61,551 nt of DNA. It comes from Anaerolineales bacterium. Lineage in GTDB: Bacteria > Chloroflexota > Anaerolineae > Anaerolineales > E44-bin32. A program made the position numbers and the translations under genes. This document shows, one piece after another, positions 15,963 to 25,214 of this stretch (position 1 is the stretch's first letter; the number at the start of each line of letters is the position of its first letter). The DNA lies in the NCBI GenBank assembly GCA_016927115.1, contig JAFGNH010000008.1, positions 1 to 61,551 of the forward strand, in the 5' to 3' direction. The notes below the pieces were generated by a model that did no database searches, had not been told where the DNA came from, and saw only the letters and a program-made list of their open reading frames with translations.

Positions 15963-18900
15963 TCGGCCGCCTTTGAGATCTTCCGATATTCTTTTCGTAA
16001 ACCATGGGGGACAGTACCAGGATTCTGTGGATCAATCAGGATAATTCCATCAAAAGGCAGCTCGGATGATTCAATATGCTGCCTGTTTTCTTCCGACAGT
16101 ACCAGGGCAAGGATAGGAATACTCTTCTTACGGAGTTTTTCCAGCCAGGCCGCGAATCCTTCCGGGAGAGAACTGTTTTCGCTGTATACCCAGGCAAACA
16201 TATCGATATCAGGAATCGTATCCTGTACGGACCGAAAATCCCGCGGAGCAAGTGAAGTCACTTCAAGAAATGGGAAACCCTTCAATCCACGCGAAACAAT
16301 CGCCTCCGCAGCTTCCTCTCCCTCAAGAATCAGCATTTTTTTTCGTTTCGGAATCAGATCGAACGACTCCAGCAGACTGCGGATATCTTCATGTTGAATG
16401 GGCTTGACCATATGTGCAACCGCGCCATATTCCCGCCACAATCCCCAACCTGCTTCTCTCTCATCTAAAGCAGATAGAACAGCAACGGGGATTTTGTTTG
16501 TTTTCGGATCCGTTTTCAGTAATTTCAGCAGATCCCATCCCTCCATATCCGGCAGCATCAGATCAAGTGTGATCAGGCATGGATTAAAACGGCCCGCCGC
16601 TTCAAGTGCATCTTCACCTCTGTAGACATGGGCTACATCAAACCCTTCGTGATTGAAGTGGAAGGCAAGGATATTTGCATAGCGGCGGTCATCTTCGATC
16701 ACCAGTACCAGCGACTTCTTATCTTCAGTAGAAGTGAGGAGCGTTTGTGTGTCATCAAGAACTTCACCCGGAACTGCAGGGCCTGTCAAAGGCAGTATGA
16801 ATGTGAACGTCGTTCCCTCACCAAGGACACTCTCCATCCACATGCGCCCCCCATGCATTTCAATGATCCGCCTGCTGATGGGTACACCCAGGCCTGTGCC
16901 CTGAATTTCCCTTGTTGCTGAACTGTCTACCTGCTGAAATTCCGCAAATACGCTATCGTAATCCTCTTCGGCTATTCCGATTCCGGTATCCGAGACGGAG
17001 ACCAGAAGTGCAGAGCTGTCCAGCCGTCCGGCCTTCAGCGTGACCGAGCCCTTCTCGAGTGTGAACTTATATGCGTTGGAAAGCAGATTCAGCAGTACCT
17101 GCTTTATCCGGACACGATCTGCCTTCACTTCCGGCAGATTTTCCGAGACTTCAATTCGAAGTATTTGCCCTTTCTGCTTGAACAAATGGCTGATACTGGC
17201 TATGGTCTCTTCTATAAGCTCGGCAAAATCGAGCGGTTCAGGGTGGATTTCCATCCGGCCTGCCTCAATTTTCGATAGATCCAGAATATCGTTGATAAGG
17301 TCCAGGAGATGTTTACCGCTGGAATGAATATCATTGATAAACTCATTCTGCTGATCATTCAGATCACCTGCCAGGCCATCAACCAGCAGTTCTGCAAAAC
17401 CAATGATGGAATTGAGCGGTGTCCGCAGTTCATGGCTTACATTGGCAAGGAAATTGGATTTAAGCCTGTCGAGTTCCCGAAGCCGGATATTGGTCTTTTC
17501 CACAATCCGGATCTGTTCTTCAAGCGCCGCCTGGGCACTTTTCAGGGCTGTAATATCCGTCAGTACACCTTCCATCCGTACAGGCAGTCCTGCCTCATTC
17601 CTCTGAAAAATAACATCGTCTTTGATCCAATGGACCTGCCCTCGGCGGTCCACAACCCGATAATTCAGAAAAACCCGTTCATCCGTCGCAAGATGCGGCT
17701 CGTATTTTACACGCACCTGGTCCTGGTCATCAGGATGAATCACTTGCAGCCACAAATCGGGGTTCGTCAGATGTGCTTCGACGTCATAACCGGAAAATTT
17801 TGAAATACTCGGTGTGATCAGCGGAGAGACAAATTCTCCTTCAGCCGAAATGGCAAAACTGTAGATACACTGGTCCACAGAGTTGGTGATCTGCTCCAGA
17901 CGGCGTTCCGATTGTTCCAGTGCCTCTTCCGCCCAGTGTTTTTCTGAGACATCCTCCACAACGCCGATGATATAGACAGGTTTTCCCTCAGTGTTCCGGA
18001 CCATGCCCATACCGACGCGGGCCCACATAAGCTGCCCATTCTTTCGAATGATCCTCAGATTTATATACTCCTGCTCTTTATGCCCTGCCAACAGGTCATC
18101 ATAAATCTGTCCGCTTTCGCTCTCATCATCCGGATGAATCACGTTAGCCATACCGAGATTGAACAACTCATCTACAGAATAACCACACATGACAGCCAGC
18201 GCAGGATTGATCTCGATAAAGTTCCCTTGATCATCTCCAACGAACATGCCAACTGATGCGCCGGTTATAAATGCACGGAAGCGTGCTTCACTTTCCTGCA
18301 GTGCCTGTTCCATCTGCTGCTGTTCGGTGATATCTCGTTTAATAGCGATAAAATGATGGATCTGTCCTTCATCACAAACAGGCGTGATAGTCATTTCTTC
18401 GGTATAGATAGAGCCATCCTTGCGTTTGTTGCTCATCCTTCCATGCCACACTTCTCTACCAAGGATTGTTCCCCATAAATCAGCATACAGTGCATTATCA
18501 TGTTTCCCCGACTGCAGAATGCGTGGGTTCTGGCCTATCAGTTCTTCCGCGGAATATCCGGTCAGATTAGTAACAGCAGGATTAACCCATTCGATCGTAC
18601 CCTTCATATCTGTGATGACAATGCCATTTGCAGCCGAATTCAATGCCTCTGCCTGCAAGCGAAGCTGATTGGTGAGTTCCTGTTCCTCTGTGATATCCTT
18701 GCCAACGGCAACAACATAATCAAGATCGCCGTTACCATCAACAACCGCAGTATTTGTCCATGTAATCTGTCGAATACTTCCGTCTCCCAATACCCATGGA
18801 GCTGTTAACTCCAGTGTTGTTTTACTTTCAAACCTGCTTATAAAGGCAGCGGATCCGATCCCATTTTCCTCGTGGCTTTTCATAATCTCGGGCACTTTCC

Positions 18901-20455
18901 TGCCTATCGCTTCAGGAGAAGTAATCCCGGAAAGCTGCTCACAGGCCGCGTTAAACCGCCATACAACACCCCGTTGGTCGAATACCATAACCAGTGCAGC
19001 AGCGTGTTCCAGGATAGTTGCCACAAAATTGCGCTCATCCTCCAGCGCTCGCTGCATTCGGGCATGTTCTGTATTATCCACAGTTATGATTAATAGATGG
19101 GTCTCACCCTGCATTTGAAAGGGTTGAAGATAATATTCGAGGACCCGTTCACCAGTCCAATAGTTCAGTGCCGGATCCAATTTCTGGAAGCGCAGCGTGT
19201 TGATGGCTTCCTTGGCGCTCGGTAAAAGCCCGATTTTTTCCCAGGAAGAGGATTCGAATAAATTTTCCATCAGCACTTCATCCTCGTTTTTACCGAGGAT
19301 ATCCAGCATGGTTTGATTCAGATAAACACACTCTCCAGTATCCCGATACGTAATGAACCCTGCCGGCGCTGTCTCCAACAGGGTACGATTTAGCTCGGCC
19401 AGCGCCTGTGCTTCACGCTGCAGACGGGCATTGATAATAAAACTGGTGAGCAGCGGAGCCATGGTTTCCAGGAAGTGTTCCTCCTCCTGTGAATAGGCCA
19501 TTTTCGAGGTGCTCTCCAGGTTGATAACACCCACACTCCGACTGCCATCTCGCAGCGGGACACACATCTCGGATTGAACAGCCTGGTCAAGTGAAAAATA
19601 GCGTGGGTCAGCATGAACATCTCCCACACGTGCTCTCTCTCCCTGTTTGTAAGACCATCCAGTCAGGCCGGTATCAATTGAGATGCTGTATCCGTCTGCT
19701 TTTGCTTCTTCCGGATATCCTGTTGCTGCCCGGATAACAAGGTTCTCGCCGCTGTCATCCACCAGCATAATCGCAGCGCGCGAATCAGGAAAAGTTTCCC
19801 CCAGAATAGCCAGTGCAGTTTGCAGCGCTGTTTCAAAATCCGCTGTGCGAGAGGAAACAGTGGCAAAGTGATAGAGCCGCCCCAGGCTCTCTGTAAGGGC
19901 ATCTTCCCTGAACCTGTTCTTTATGGATGAACGGGTAAGCTGCCAGATAGCTACTCCAATAATGATACAGAAAACCACAGGAAACACAGCAAGAATGGGA
20001 TTAGACAGATCAGACCACCAGGTGTATACACCCATGTATAAAATTAAAATTCCCATCAACCCCAGGGCAGTGTAGGCCGGAAGCGCCAGAACGGGGATCA
20101 ACACCATGGGGAAGCAGACTGCCATAAAGTACAGCATGGGATCTACAAGGTCAGGCAGCAGGAACGAGACATAGATAATATACCCGACCAGGACTGTCAG
20201 CAGCGCTAAACCACCATACATGGAATACCGGCTGCGGCTGATAACAGCCACAATCCCCATGGTTCCGATAGCAGGAAAAAACAATTCAGGGCTTACAAAG
20301 AACTGCAATCCCTGGAGAAACAAACCCAGCAAACCCATAAACAGGTAAAGAAACAACAGGCCGAGTGAGAGCACCGGTATCAGGTTGTCTCGATTTTCTT
20401 CTTTTCCATTCACCGATGTCGAATGTTCTTTCTGGCGAAAACCTTCCGGATTCAT
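15959..20455 (-). CDS. Membrane hybrid histidine kinase with GAF and five PAS domains
   Basis: Sensor kinase of 1498 residues. In order: about six membrane segments (26-172), a GAF domain (about 195-345), five PAS domains (about 350-465, 475-590, 600-712, 720-840, 850-972), HisKA with His1008 in NVSHELRTPLN, HATPase_c (N-box Asn1127, DTGIG 1156-1160, GTGLG 1186-1190), and a receiver with Asp1298 (TLDLMLPDMEG) and Lys1351. The last part (about 1372-1490) looks like a second receiver fold (KKMLILEGEE...) in which no phosphorylatable Asp is evident. The long PAS chain suggests several cytoplasmic or redox cues; the ligands cannot be told. It overlaps its neighbours by 4 nt on both sides, giving a translationally coupled phosphorelay. 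Confidence 0.93.
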   Translation of the reverse strand: MNPEGFRQKEHSTSVNGKEENRDNLIPVLSLGLLFLYLFMGLLGLFLQGLQFFVSPELFFPAIGTMGIVAVISRSRYSMYGGLALLTVLVGYIIYVSFLLPDLVDPMLYFMAVCFPMVLIPVLALPAYTALGLMGILILYMGVYTWWSDLSNPILAVFPVVFCIIIGVAIWQLTRSSIKNRFREDALTESLGRLYHFATVSSRTADFETALQTALAILGETFPDSRAAIMLVDDSGENLVIRAATGYPEEAKADGYSISIDTGLTGWSYKQGERARVGDVHADPRYFSLDQAVQSEMCVPLRDGSRSVGVINLESTSKMAYSQEEEHFLETMAPLLTSFIINARLQREAQALAELNRTLLETAPAGFITYRDTGECVYLNQTMLDILGKNEDEVLMENLFESSSWEKIGLLPSAKEAINTLRFQKLDPALNYWTGERVLEYYLQPFQMQGETHLLIITVDNTEHARMQRALEDERNFVATILEHAAALVMVFDQRGVVWRFNAACEQLSGITSPEAIGRKVPEIMKSHEENGIGSAAFISRFESKTTLELTAPWVLGDGSIRQITWTNTAVVDGNGDLDYVVAVGKDITEEQELTNQLRLQAEALNSAANGIVITDMKGTIEWVNPAVTNLTGYSAEELIGQNPRILQSGKHDNALYADLWGTILGREVWHGRMSNKRKDGSIYTEEMTITPVCDEGQIHHFIAIKRDITEQQQMEQALQESEARFRAFITGASVGMFVGDDQGNFIEINPALAVMCGYSVDELFNLGMANVIHPDDESESGQIYDDLLAGHKEQEYINLRIIRKNGQLMWARVGMGMVRNTEGKPVYIIGVVEDVSEKHWAEEALEQSERRLEQITNSVDQCIYSFAISAEGEFVSPLITPSISKFSGYDVEAHLTNPDLWLQVIHPDDQDQVRVKYEPHLATDERVFLNYRVVDRRGQVHWIKDDVIFQRNEAGLPVRMEGVLTDITALKSAQAALEEQIRIVEKTNIRLRELDRLKSNFLANVSHELRTPLNSIIGFAELLVDGLAGDLNDQQNEFINDIHSSGKHLLDLINDILDLSKIEAGRMEIHPEPLDFAELIEETIASISHLFKQKGQILRIEVSENLPEVKADRVRIKQVLLNLLSNAYKFTLEKGSVTLKAGRLDSSALLVSVSDTGIGIAEEDYDSVFAEFQQVDSSATREIQGTGLGVPISRRIIEMHGGRMWMESVLGEGTTFTFILPLTGPAVPGEVLDDTQTLLTSTEDKKSLVLVIEDDRRYANILAFHFNHEGFDVAHVYRGEDALEAAGRFNPCLITLDLMLPDMEGWDLLKLLKTDPKTNKIPVAVLSALDEREAGWGLWREYGAVAHMVKPIQHEDIRSLLESFDLIPKRKKMLILEGEEAAEAIVSRGLKGFPFLEVTSLAPRDFRSVQDTIPDIDMFAWVYSENSSLPEGFAAWLEKLRKKSIPILALVLSEENRQHIESSELPFDGIILIDPQNPGTVPHGLRKEYRKISKAAE

Positions 20456-20835
20456 GGAAGGTCACCACTGCCTTCAAGTAGAGCTAAAATGTTCGGCACA
20501 AGCGTACGCGTGTCAATTGGTTTACTGAGATACCCATCACAGCCAGCCTCTCGGGCGCGCTCCTCTTCCTGCGCCATCGCATGCGCTGTAAGAGCAATGA
20601 TCTTAAGTGACTGCGTGGATGGATTTTGTCGCAACCGCCGGGTAACAGAATAACCATCCTCTTTCGGAAGCTGCACATCCATCAACACGAGATCAGGTTG
20701 ATGTGCTGCAGCCAGATCGAAGGCCTGTTCTCCATCCTCCGCCTCAAGTACGTCGAATTGTTTCGCTTTCAGAATGGTTGTCACCAGTTTCCGATTCAGT
20801 GCACTGTCATCAACAACAAGTATCGTATAGGTCAT
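20452..20835 (-). CDS. Single-domain response regulator (CheY-like)
   Basis: 127-residue receiver without an output domain. The acidic pair DD (9-10), phospho-acceptor Asp53 (LVLMDVQLP), Thr83 and Lys105 (SKP) are all present. It overlaps the kinase gene by 4 nt and the upstream gene by 1 nt. The KPIDTRTLVPNIL tail resembles receivers used in phosphorelays, so it may act as an intermediate with the HPt protein or bind a partner protein directly. Confidence 0.93.
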   Translation of the reverse strand: MTYTILVVDDSALNRKLVTTILKAKQFDVLEAEDGEQAFDLAAAHQPDLVLMDVQLPKEDGYSVTRRLRQNPSTQSLKIIALTAHAMAQEEERAREAGCDGYLSKPIDTRTLVPNILALLEGSGDLP

Positions 20836-21293
20836 CAGTTTCCTCCCGGTGACTGCACTGCTGGCAGGTCAAAGGTTATCGTTCCCAGGTTCAATTTTTC
20901 CCCCGCAGCTATTTCAACCGGGATCGAAATTTCACTGTCAACAGGACCCGGGGTAACAACGACCATAACCGTGTACTGCCCTGCCGGAATATCTTCAAAG
21001 ACAAAGGAACCATCCTGACCGCAGTTCACCCAGGCTTCTACTCCGCTGACAAAAATTTCAGCATTCTCAACCGGGTTTCCTGAAGGATCAACAACAAACC
21101 CGCGTACGGCACCGCGACCACGAAAGGTTTTGCTCTGTTGGGCTAATCTGACTGTCAGCATGAAAAAAGTCAGCAAGACAGCAAAAGCAAGGAACCACCG
21201 GGCCCATCGTATCTTTTGCCTGGGTTCGGAAGTCAGGGATTCTAAATTATCTTCAATATCCGGGCTGTCTGTTAAAGGCATATCATTCTCCAA
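20835..21293 (-). CDS. Membrane-anchored carboxypeptidase-regulatory-like domain protein
   Basis: 152 residues: a cytoplasmic acidic N-terminus, one membrane segment (about 31-49), and an exported beta-sandwich of the CarboxypepD_reg type (AVRGFVVDPSGNPVENAEIFV, DGSFVFEDIPAGQYTVMV). Such domains act as extracellular stalks or binding modules. No enzyme domain is attached. Its place between a pilin-like gene and the phosphorelay genes suggests a surface or envelope role tied to that signalling unit. Confidence 0.8.
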   Translation of the reverse strand: MENDMPLTDSPDIEDNLESLTSEPRQKIRWARWFLAFAVLLTFFMLTVRLAQQSKTFRGRGAVRGFVVDPSGNPVENAEIFVSGVEAWVNCGQDGSFVFEDIPAGQYTVMVVVTPGPVDSEISIPVEIAAGEKLNLGTITFDLPAVQSPGGN

Positions 21294-21295
21294 CC

Positions 21296-22000
21296 TTATG
21301 GTTGTGTAACCAGCAACTGATCGAACGTGGCAGTTGTTGTCCAGCCGCGCAATCCAATGCGTCCGTTGGTTGAGGTGTCATCCACTGCTGTTACTACAGA
21401 TTCCCCGTCCACGAAAGCGGTAAATGTATCACCCTGCACCTGAATCGTGATTGCATGCGGTGTGCCATACCAGTCAAATCCATCGGGGGCTTTTGCCCTG
21501 GCAATGGGTACGCCCAGCTCCCGGCCATCCACAATTTCGCGGATTATGAACTCATTATTGTAGCCCGGATCATACTGAAACGCGTATCCGTCAATATTCG
21601 GTTCATCAGTGATACGGAAATAGATCCCGTACCCCTTACCGGCTTCCAGAACCGCTCCATCGACCTGGATAGTGTAATCTTCCCACTCTTCTTCTCCGGT
21701 AAAGGCACGATGTTCTCCATTCTTTGTGATTTTCAGCTTTCCATCTTCAATGATCCAACCTCCGCCGCTGGTGATGTTCCAGCGATCAAGAGAATCTAAA
21801 TTATCCTGCCAGGCAACTGCTGAAATACAGTTTTCTGGCACTATTCCAAGGAGACTGTCCATTGAACAATAGGCCTCGTGTAATGTAATGCCATACAACT
21901 GCAAGCCTCCCAGAACGAGCAGTATGAGAACGACCAGCAGCGAATACTCAAGGAGTGCCTGTCCAGCCTGGCTACTGGCAGGGAAATTATATTTTTGCAT
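21296..22000 (-). CDS. Flp/TadE-like pilin with C-terminal lectin-like (LamG/DUF1080-type) domain
   Basis: 234 residues. The N-terminus has a class III (prepilin-like) signal: a short leader to SSQAG, then QALLEYSLLVVLILLVLGG, with the invariant glutamate five residues after the predicted cleavage point. After one membrane helix, residues about 65-232 form a beta-rich domain (DNLDSLDRWNITSGGGWIIEDGKL in outline, GYGIYFRITDEP, FTAFVDGESV, GRIGLRGW) typical of concanavalin-like or 3-keto-disaccharide hydrolase-like sandwiches. Flp pilins are normally about 50-80 residues, so the fusion is unusual. It is assigned from sequence pattern only, and no pilus motor gene is nearby. Confidence 0.72.
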   Translation of the reverse strand: MQKYNFPASSQAGQALLEYSLLVVLILLVLGGLQLYGITLHEAYCSMDSLLGIVPENCISAVAWQDNLDSLDRWNITSGGGWIIEDGKLKITKNGEHRAFTGEEEWEDYTIQVDGAVLEAGKGYGIYFRITDEPNIDGYAFQYDPGYNNEFIIREIVDGRELGVPIARAKAPDGFDWYGTPHAITIQVQGDTFTAFVDGESVVTAVDDTSTNGRIGLRGWTTTATFDQLLVTQP

Positions 22001-22117
22001 AATTTAACCTTCCTGTCTCCTTGAAGGACGGCTGATAAGGATTGGGCAAAATCCGCTATACAATAATCGACTTGTTTCCGAGCAGGACTTCTGCAATCGG
22101 AAACTGTCCTCGATTTC

Positions 22118-23344
22118 TTACCTGCTGCTCTTACGATCAGATTCTGCCGCGGCTTGTTTCCTCTTCTGCATGCGTGTCCACATTGGTGTGGGGCGTTCAG
22201 GTTTCTGAGAGCGCAGGAGTGGATCGCTCAGCCTCCAGGCAAGGTCTTCAAGCAGCCGGACGATCGGAAGTTCTACATCGTTTGCAATGACCGGGGTACC
22301 AGTATTGATAGCTTTGCTCCATTCGCCCGCTGCGTGGGGAACGATAAAATCAAAGGGTTGGCCGAGATACTTCTCCAGCTGAGCTCGTGAGATACCCTCT
22401 TTGGAAAAAGTCCAGTTCTGGATCAGGAAGGGTCTTTTTTCGTAACCGAGAGATTCCAGCATTTTCAACTCAGCCTGCGCCAGGCGGGCTGCATTGATAT
22501 CCGGTGTAACGGGCAGAATGATCTGATCTGCCATATCCAGTGCTGCAATCGTAGGGGGAGAATAATCATGCGATATGTCAACGACGATATACTGGAACAT
22601 ATCCTGCAGTTGAGTCAGCAGGTAAGATACAAGATTTTCCGTCAGCTTTTCAGCGCTGATCGGGTCAGAGAATCCCCCCAGAAGCTTCACGCCGTTTTCA
22701 TGCGTGCTCAGGTAACCAGCAACCATATCATGATCCATTTCTTCCAGGGATTGATCCACTATCGTATTCAAGCGGTGATAGGGCTGCAGATTGAGCATGG
22801 AACCACATACTCCCATGGGGCGGACCATATCTACCAGGGCGACGGGGGCATCCCACAGCTGCTGCAAGCCCAGCGCAATATTTACTGCCAGGCTGGTGCA
22901 GCCGCTTCCCCCCCGCAGGCTGTGGACAACCAGGATATGATGCCCGGGCTCAGACTTTATTTCGCCCTGCTGCTGCGTACGTTTCAGCATCGCAGACAGG
23001 CGAAGTTTTAATTCCGTCGGCTCAAATGGTTTTGTGAGGTAATCGTCCGCGCCTGCCTCAAAACCCTGCTGCTTATCCACTATACTTGCTTTTGCAGTGA
23101 CCATCATAACCGGGACGCTCCGGGTCTTCTCTCTTTTTCGCAGTTGGCGGCAGACCTCAAAGCCATCCATCTCTGGCATCATGATATCGAGAAGAACCAG
23201 GTCAGGCACCCAGGTTTCAGCAAGTTTAAGTGCCTGTGGCCCACTCAAAGCTGATTGAGTCTCGTATCCGGCTGCTTCAAGAATATCCCTGATCATCTGA
23301 TTCATTAATTGACTGTCATCAACGATCAATATTTTTGGGTTCAT
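22118..23344 (-). CDS. Receiver-ATPase of TadZ/CpaE type
   Basis: 408 residues. The N-terminal receiver (1-120) is complete: DD 9-10, Asp53, Thr83, Lys105. The second part (about 135-370) is a ParA/MinD-like fold (LRGGSGCTSLAVNIALGL, IVVDISHDYSPPTIAALDMADQIILPVTPD). Its deviant Walker A has Cys where the P-loop Lys is expected, so ATP turnover may be lost, as in several TadZ proteins. TadZ/CpaE proteins mark the pole and recruit Flp pilus machinery. Here it heads an operon with a Flp-like pilin and a phosphorelay, so phosphorylation could control its placement. This link is inferred. Confidence 0.82.
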   Translation of the reverse strand: MNPKILIVDDSQLMNQMIRDILEAAGYETQSALSGPQALKLAETWVPDLVLLDIMMPEMDGFEVCRQLRKREKTRSVPVMMVTAKASIVDKQQGFEAGADDYLTKPFEPTELKLRLSAMLKRTQQQGEIKSEPGHHILVVHSLRGGSGCTSLAVNIALGLQQLWDAPVALVDMVRPMGVCGSMLNLQPYHRLNTIVDQSLEEMDHDMVAGYLSTHENGVKLLGGFSDPISAEKLTENLVSYLLTQLQDMFQYIVVDISHDYSPPTIAALDMADQIILPVTPDINAARLAQAELKMLESLGYEKRPFLIQNWTFSKEGISRAQLEKYLGQPFDFIVPHAAGEWSKAINTGTPVIANDVELPIVRLLEDLAWRLSDPLLRSQKPERPTPMWTRMQKRKQAAAESDRKSSR

Positions 23345-23534
23345 ACCATCCCCGCAGTGCTTTCCTTACAGAATCAAATACTCCATCCAGGATTCAGTTC
23401 CGGCTGGAGCCTCACGTAACGTATTTTCTGAACCGGTATATAACCATTCTACAATTAAAAAAAGATCCTTACCTCTCCTCTTATAGCAATTTTATGTACA
23501 GGAGTATTTTCCATAGTCTTTACTGTTACCTGGC

Positions 23535-23591
23535 GGATTTAGCCCACAAGGCAGCCGCTAAAAGCGGTTTTCAGAGCTAAAGCCGAAAACC
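23535..23591. repeat. REP-like hairpin element built on GCTAAA/TTTAGC motifs
   Basis: GGATTTAGC (23535-23543) pairs with GCTAAAGCC (23576-23584) with one mismatch, enclosing CCGC/GCGG (23555-23558, 23564-23567). GGTTTTC (23566-23572) can alternatively pair with GAAAACC (23585-23591). The style resembles small intergenic repeats of Chloroflexota, but a leader structure for the tadZ-like operon on the minus strand cannot be excluded. Confidence 0.45.
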
Positions 23592-23623
23592 CGGAGTTCA
23601 TATACAGTACGGTCCGGTTTTTT
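23586..23623. terminator. Terminator-like hairpin downstream of the prenyltransferase gene
   Basis: AAAACCCGGA (23586-23595) pairs with TCCGGTTTTTT (23613-23623) with one bulged C. Both strands end in T-rich tracts, so it could stop transcription of the minus-strand prenyltransferase gene. Confidence 0.55.
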
Positions 23624-23658
23624 CTATTCCTTCTATTCAGTGGATGATTATCAGATTA

Positions 23659-24660
23659 TCAGGATAGAACCGGAACCAGGATATTCAGGATAAGTCCAAG
23701 TATGAACCAGGCTCCTGCCGGACGGGCATGGATAAACGCAATTGATACGTACCACAGCGGCCAGTTCGGAATATTCGGTGGGGCGGATTCTGGTTTGGGC
23801 TCATTGGTCATGCGAACCATATCCAGCAGGCGCGGCAGGGCAAGAAGAACCAGCAGGGCCCAGATATCCAGCATGCCGACTGCAACGAGGCCGATAACCA
23901 GGGGATAGAAAGCAATCATCAGGGCCGAATTCAGTTTTTTTGATGCCGCTTCACCCAGTAATACAGGAATGGTGTGAATGCCTTTGGTCTTGTCTTCCTC
24001 GAGTTTATCGATATGTTTCCCTATCAGAACAGTGGTCACCAGCAGAGCATAAGGCACGCTGGACAGCCAAACCGCTGTGGGCGGTTTCACCCCGGCGGTC
24101 ACAAAGTAGGTGCCCCCGATCATCAACGGGCCCCAGATCAGAAAAACCGAGGGTTCTCCAAAGCCATGATGCTTGAGTTTGAACGGCGGCGCCACATAGA
24201 ATATGGAAATGAAAAGGCCAAGCAGTGCAAAGACAACTACAGGCCACCCACGCTGCAGGGCAAGGAAAACCATGATTACAAAATCAATACTGTTACAGAC
24301 CAATATCGACCGGATCAATCCTTTTTCCGTCAGAAAGCCACTCAGAATAGGATGGGGGGCATATTGAGCGCGTGTATAGTCATCTGTGTCCACGCCGCCA
24401 TGGTAATCGAAGTAGTCATTCATCAGGTTATTGCTGATATGGGCAAAAGCAAGACCTATCAATGCCAGGCTGAAATATAGCCAGTCCGGATTTTCAGAAA
24501 GTTTCACAGCCATCAATCCGCCGATCAGGCCGGATGTCAGTGTCATTGAGATTACAGCGGCGCGTGTGATGATTAACCAGCGGCTGATCAGATCAGGCTC
24601 CCGATCTGCCGGCAGATTCGATGTTTTCAGGACTTCAATCCAGTTCTGGAGTTTCGACAT
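23659..24660 (-). CDS. UbiA/MenA-family prenyltransferase
   Basis: Integral membrane enzyme that attaches a prenyl chain to an aromatic acceptor, 333 residues, about eight or nine membrane segments. The two Asp motifs of the family are present: NDYFDYHGGVD (about 85-95) and DKLEEDKTKG (about 220-229), which bind prenyl diphosphate through magnesium. The length and NDYFDY form resemble 1,4-dihydroxy-2-naphthoate prenyltransferase (MenA), suggesting menaquinone synthesis, but other UbiA branches are possible and no men genes are nearby. ATG 24660 has GGGAAG 7 nt upstream; TTG at 24675 is an alternative start. Confidence 0.85.
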   Translation of the reverse strand: MSKLQNWIEVLKTSNLPADREPDLISRWLIITRAAVISMTLTSGLIGGLMAVKLSENPDWLYFSLALIGLAFAHISNNLMNDYFDYHGGVDTDDYTRAQYAPHPILSGFLTEKGLIRSILVCNSIDFVIMVFLALQRGWPVVVFALLGLFISIFYVAPPFKLKHHGFGEPSVFLIWGPLMIGGTYFVTAGVKPPTAVWLSSVPYALLVTTVLIGKHIDKLEEDKTKGIHTIPVLLGEAASKKLNSALMIAFYPLVIGLVAVGMLDIWALLVLLALPRLLDMVRMTNEPKPESAPPNIPNWPLWYVSIAFIHARPAGAWFILGLILNILVPVLS

Positions 24661-24780
24661 TTCCCTGCTTCCCAATTTCTTCCTTTTGATCTGTATCCGG
24701 ATGCTGTTTGCAGACGTTTACAACTGGCCGAATTAATTGTACCTGATCTCTGGGCATACGGTGGTCTTCTCCATAGCGGA

Positions 24781-25214
24781 TTAAGCCTGGTCCATCATAT
24801 AAACATCCAGCCACCGGCCCAGAACAGGGTAGCGGAAATCTTTCCCCCGCAGAATAGCCAATGCAGCAAGCAGGCCGATCATAACAAACAATACTGCCAC
24901 TGCGCTGAGCATAAGAAGCCAGATTACCGGCAGGGTGGAGCTGACATCCAAAACCCCTGTCGGCTCTCCCCGTATCCCCGCCAGCAGGGAAGAATACACA
25001 CCGGAATACTCAATATCAGCAGTTAAACTGAGTTGAAGGTCTGATACAGCAAAGCCTGCAGTGTTTGGAAAGCAACAAACCGGGACCATTTATGCTGGGT
25101 GAGCCGGATTTCCAGGGAAGCCGGGATTCCCACCACAGGGAACACTCCGCAGCCGTGTGCGGCAGCAGCCATGATACATTCTTCTGGGGCTGTTTGAAAA
25201 GAGATCCGGGTCAA
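24781..25214 (-). pseudogene. Frameshifted Tic20/DUF4870-like membrane protein gene
   Basis: Two overlapping frames together make one recognisable small membrane protein. The first (25214-25023) gives AAAAHGCGVFPVVG and TQHKWSRFVAFQTLQALLYQ, the typical DUF4870/Tic20-like first half. The second (25089-24781) gives a membrane segment (LPVIWLLMLSAVAVLFVMIG) and the family-type ending RGKDFRYPVLGRWLDVYM. They meet between about 25030 and 25060, so a single indel explains the break. It is either a recent pseudogene or a sequencing error. The family function is not known with certainty. Confidence 0.65.

Noticed and set aside
23345..23600. Cyclic di-GMP (GEMM) riboswitch before the tadZ-like operon
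   Set aside because: The conserved GGCAAACC and tetraloop-receptor parts are absent on either strand.
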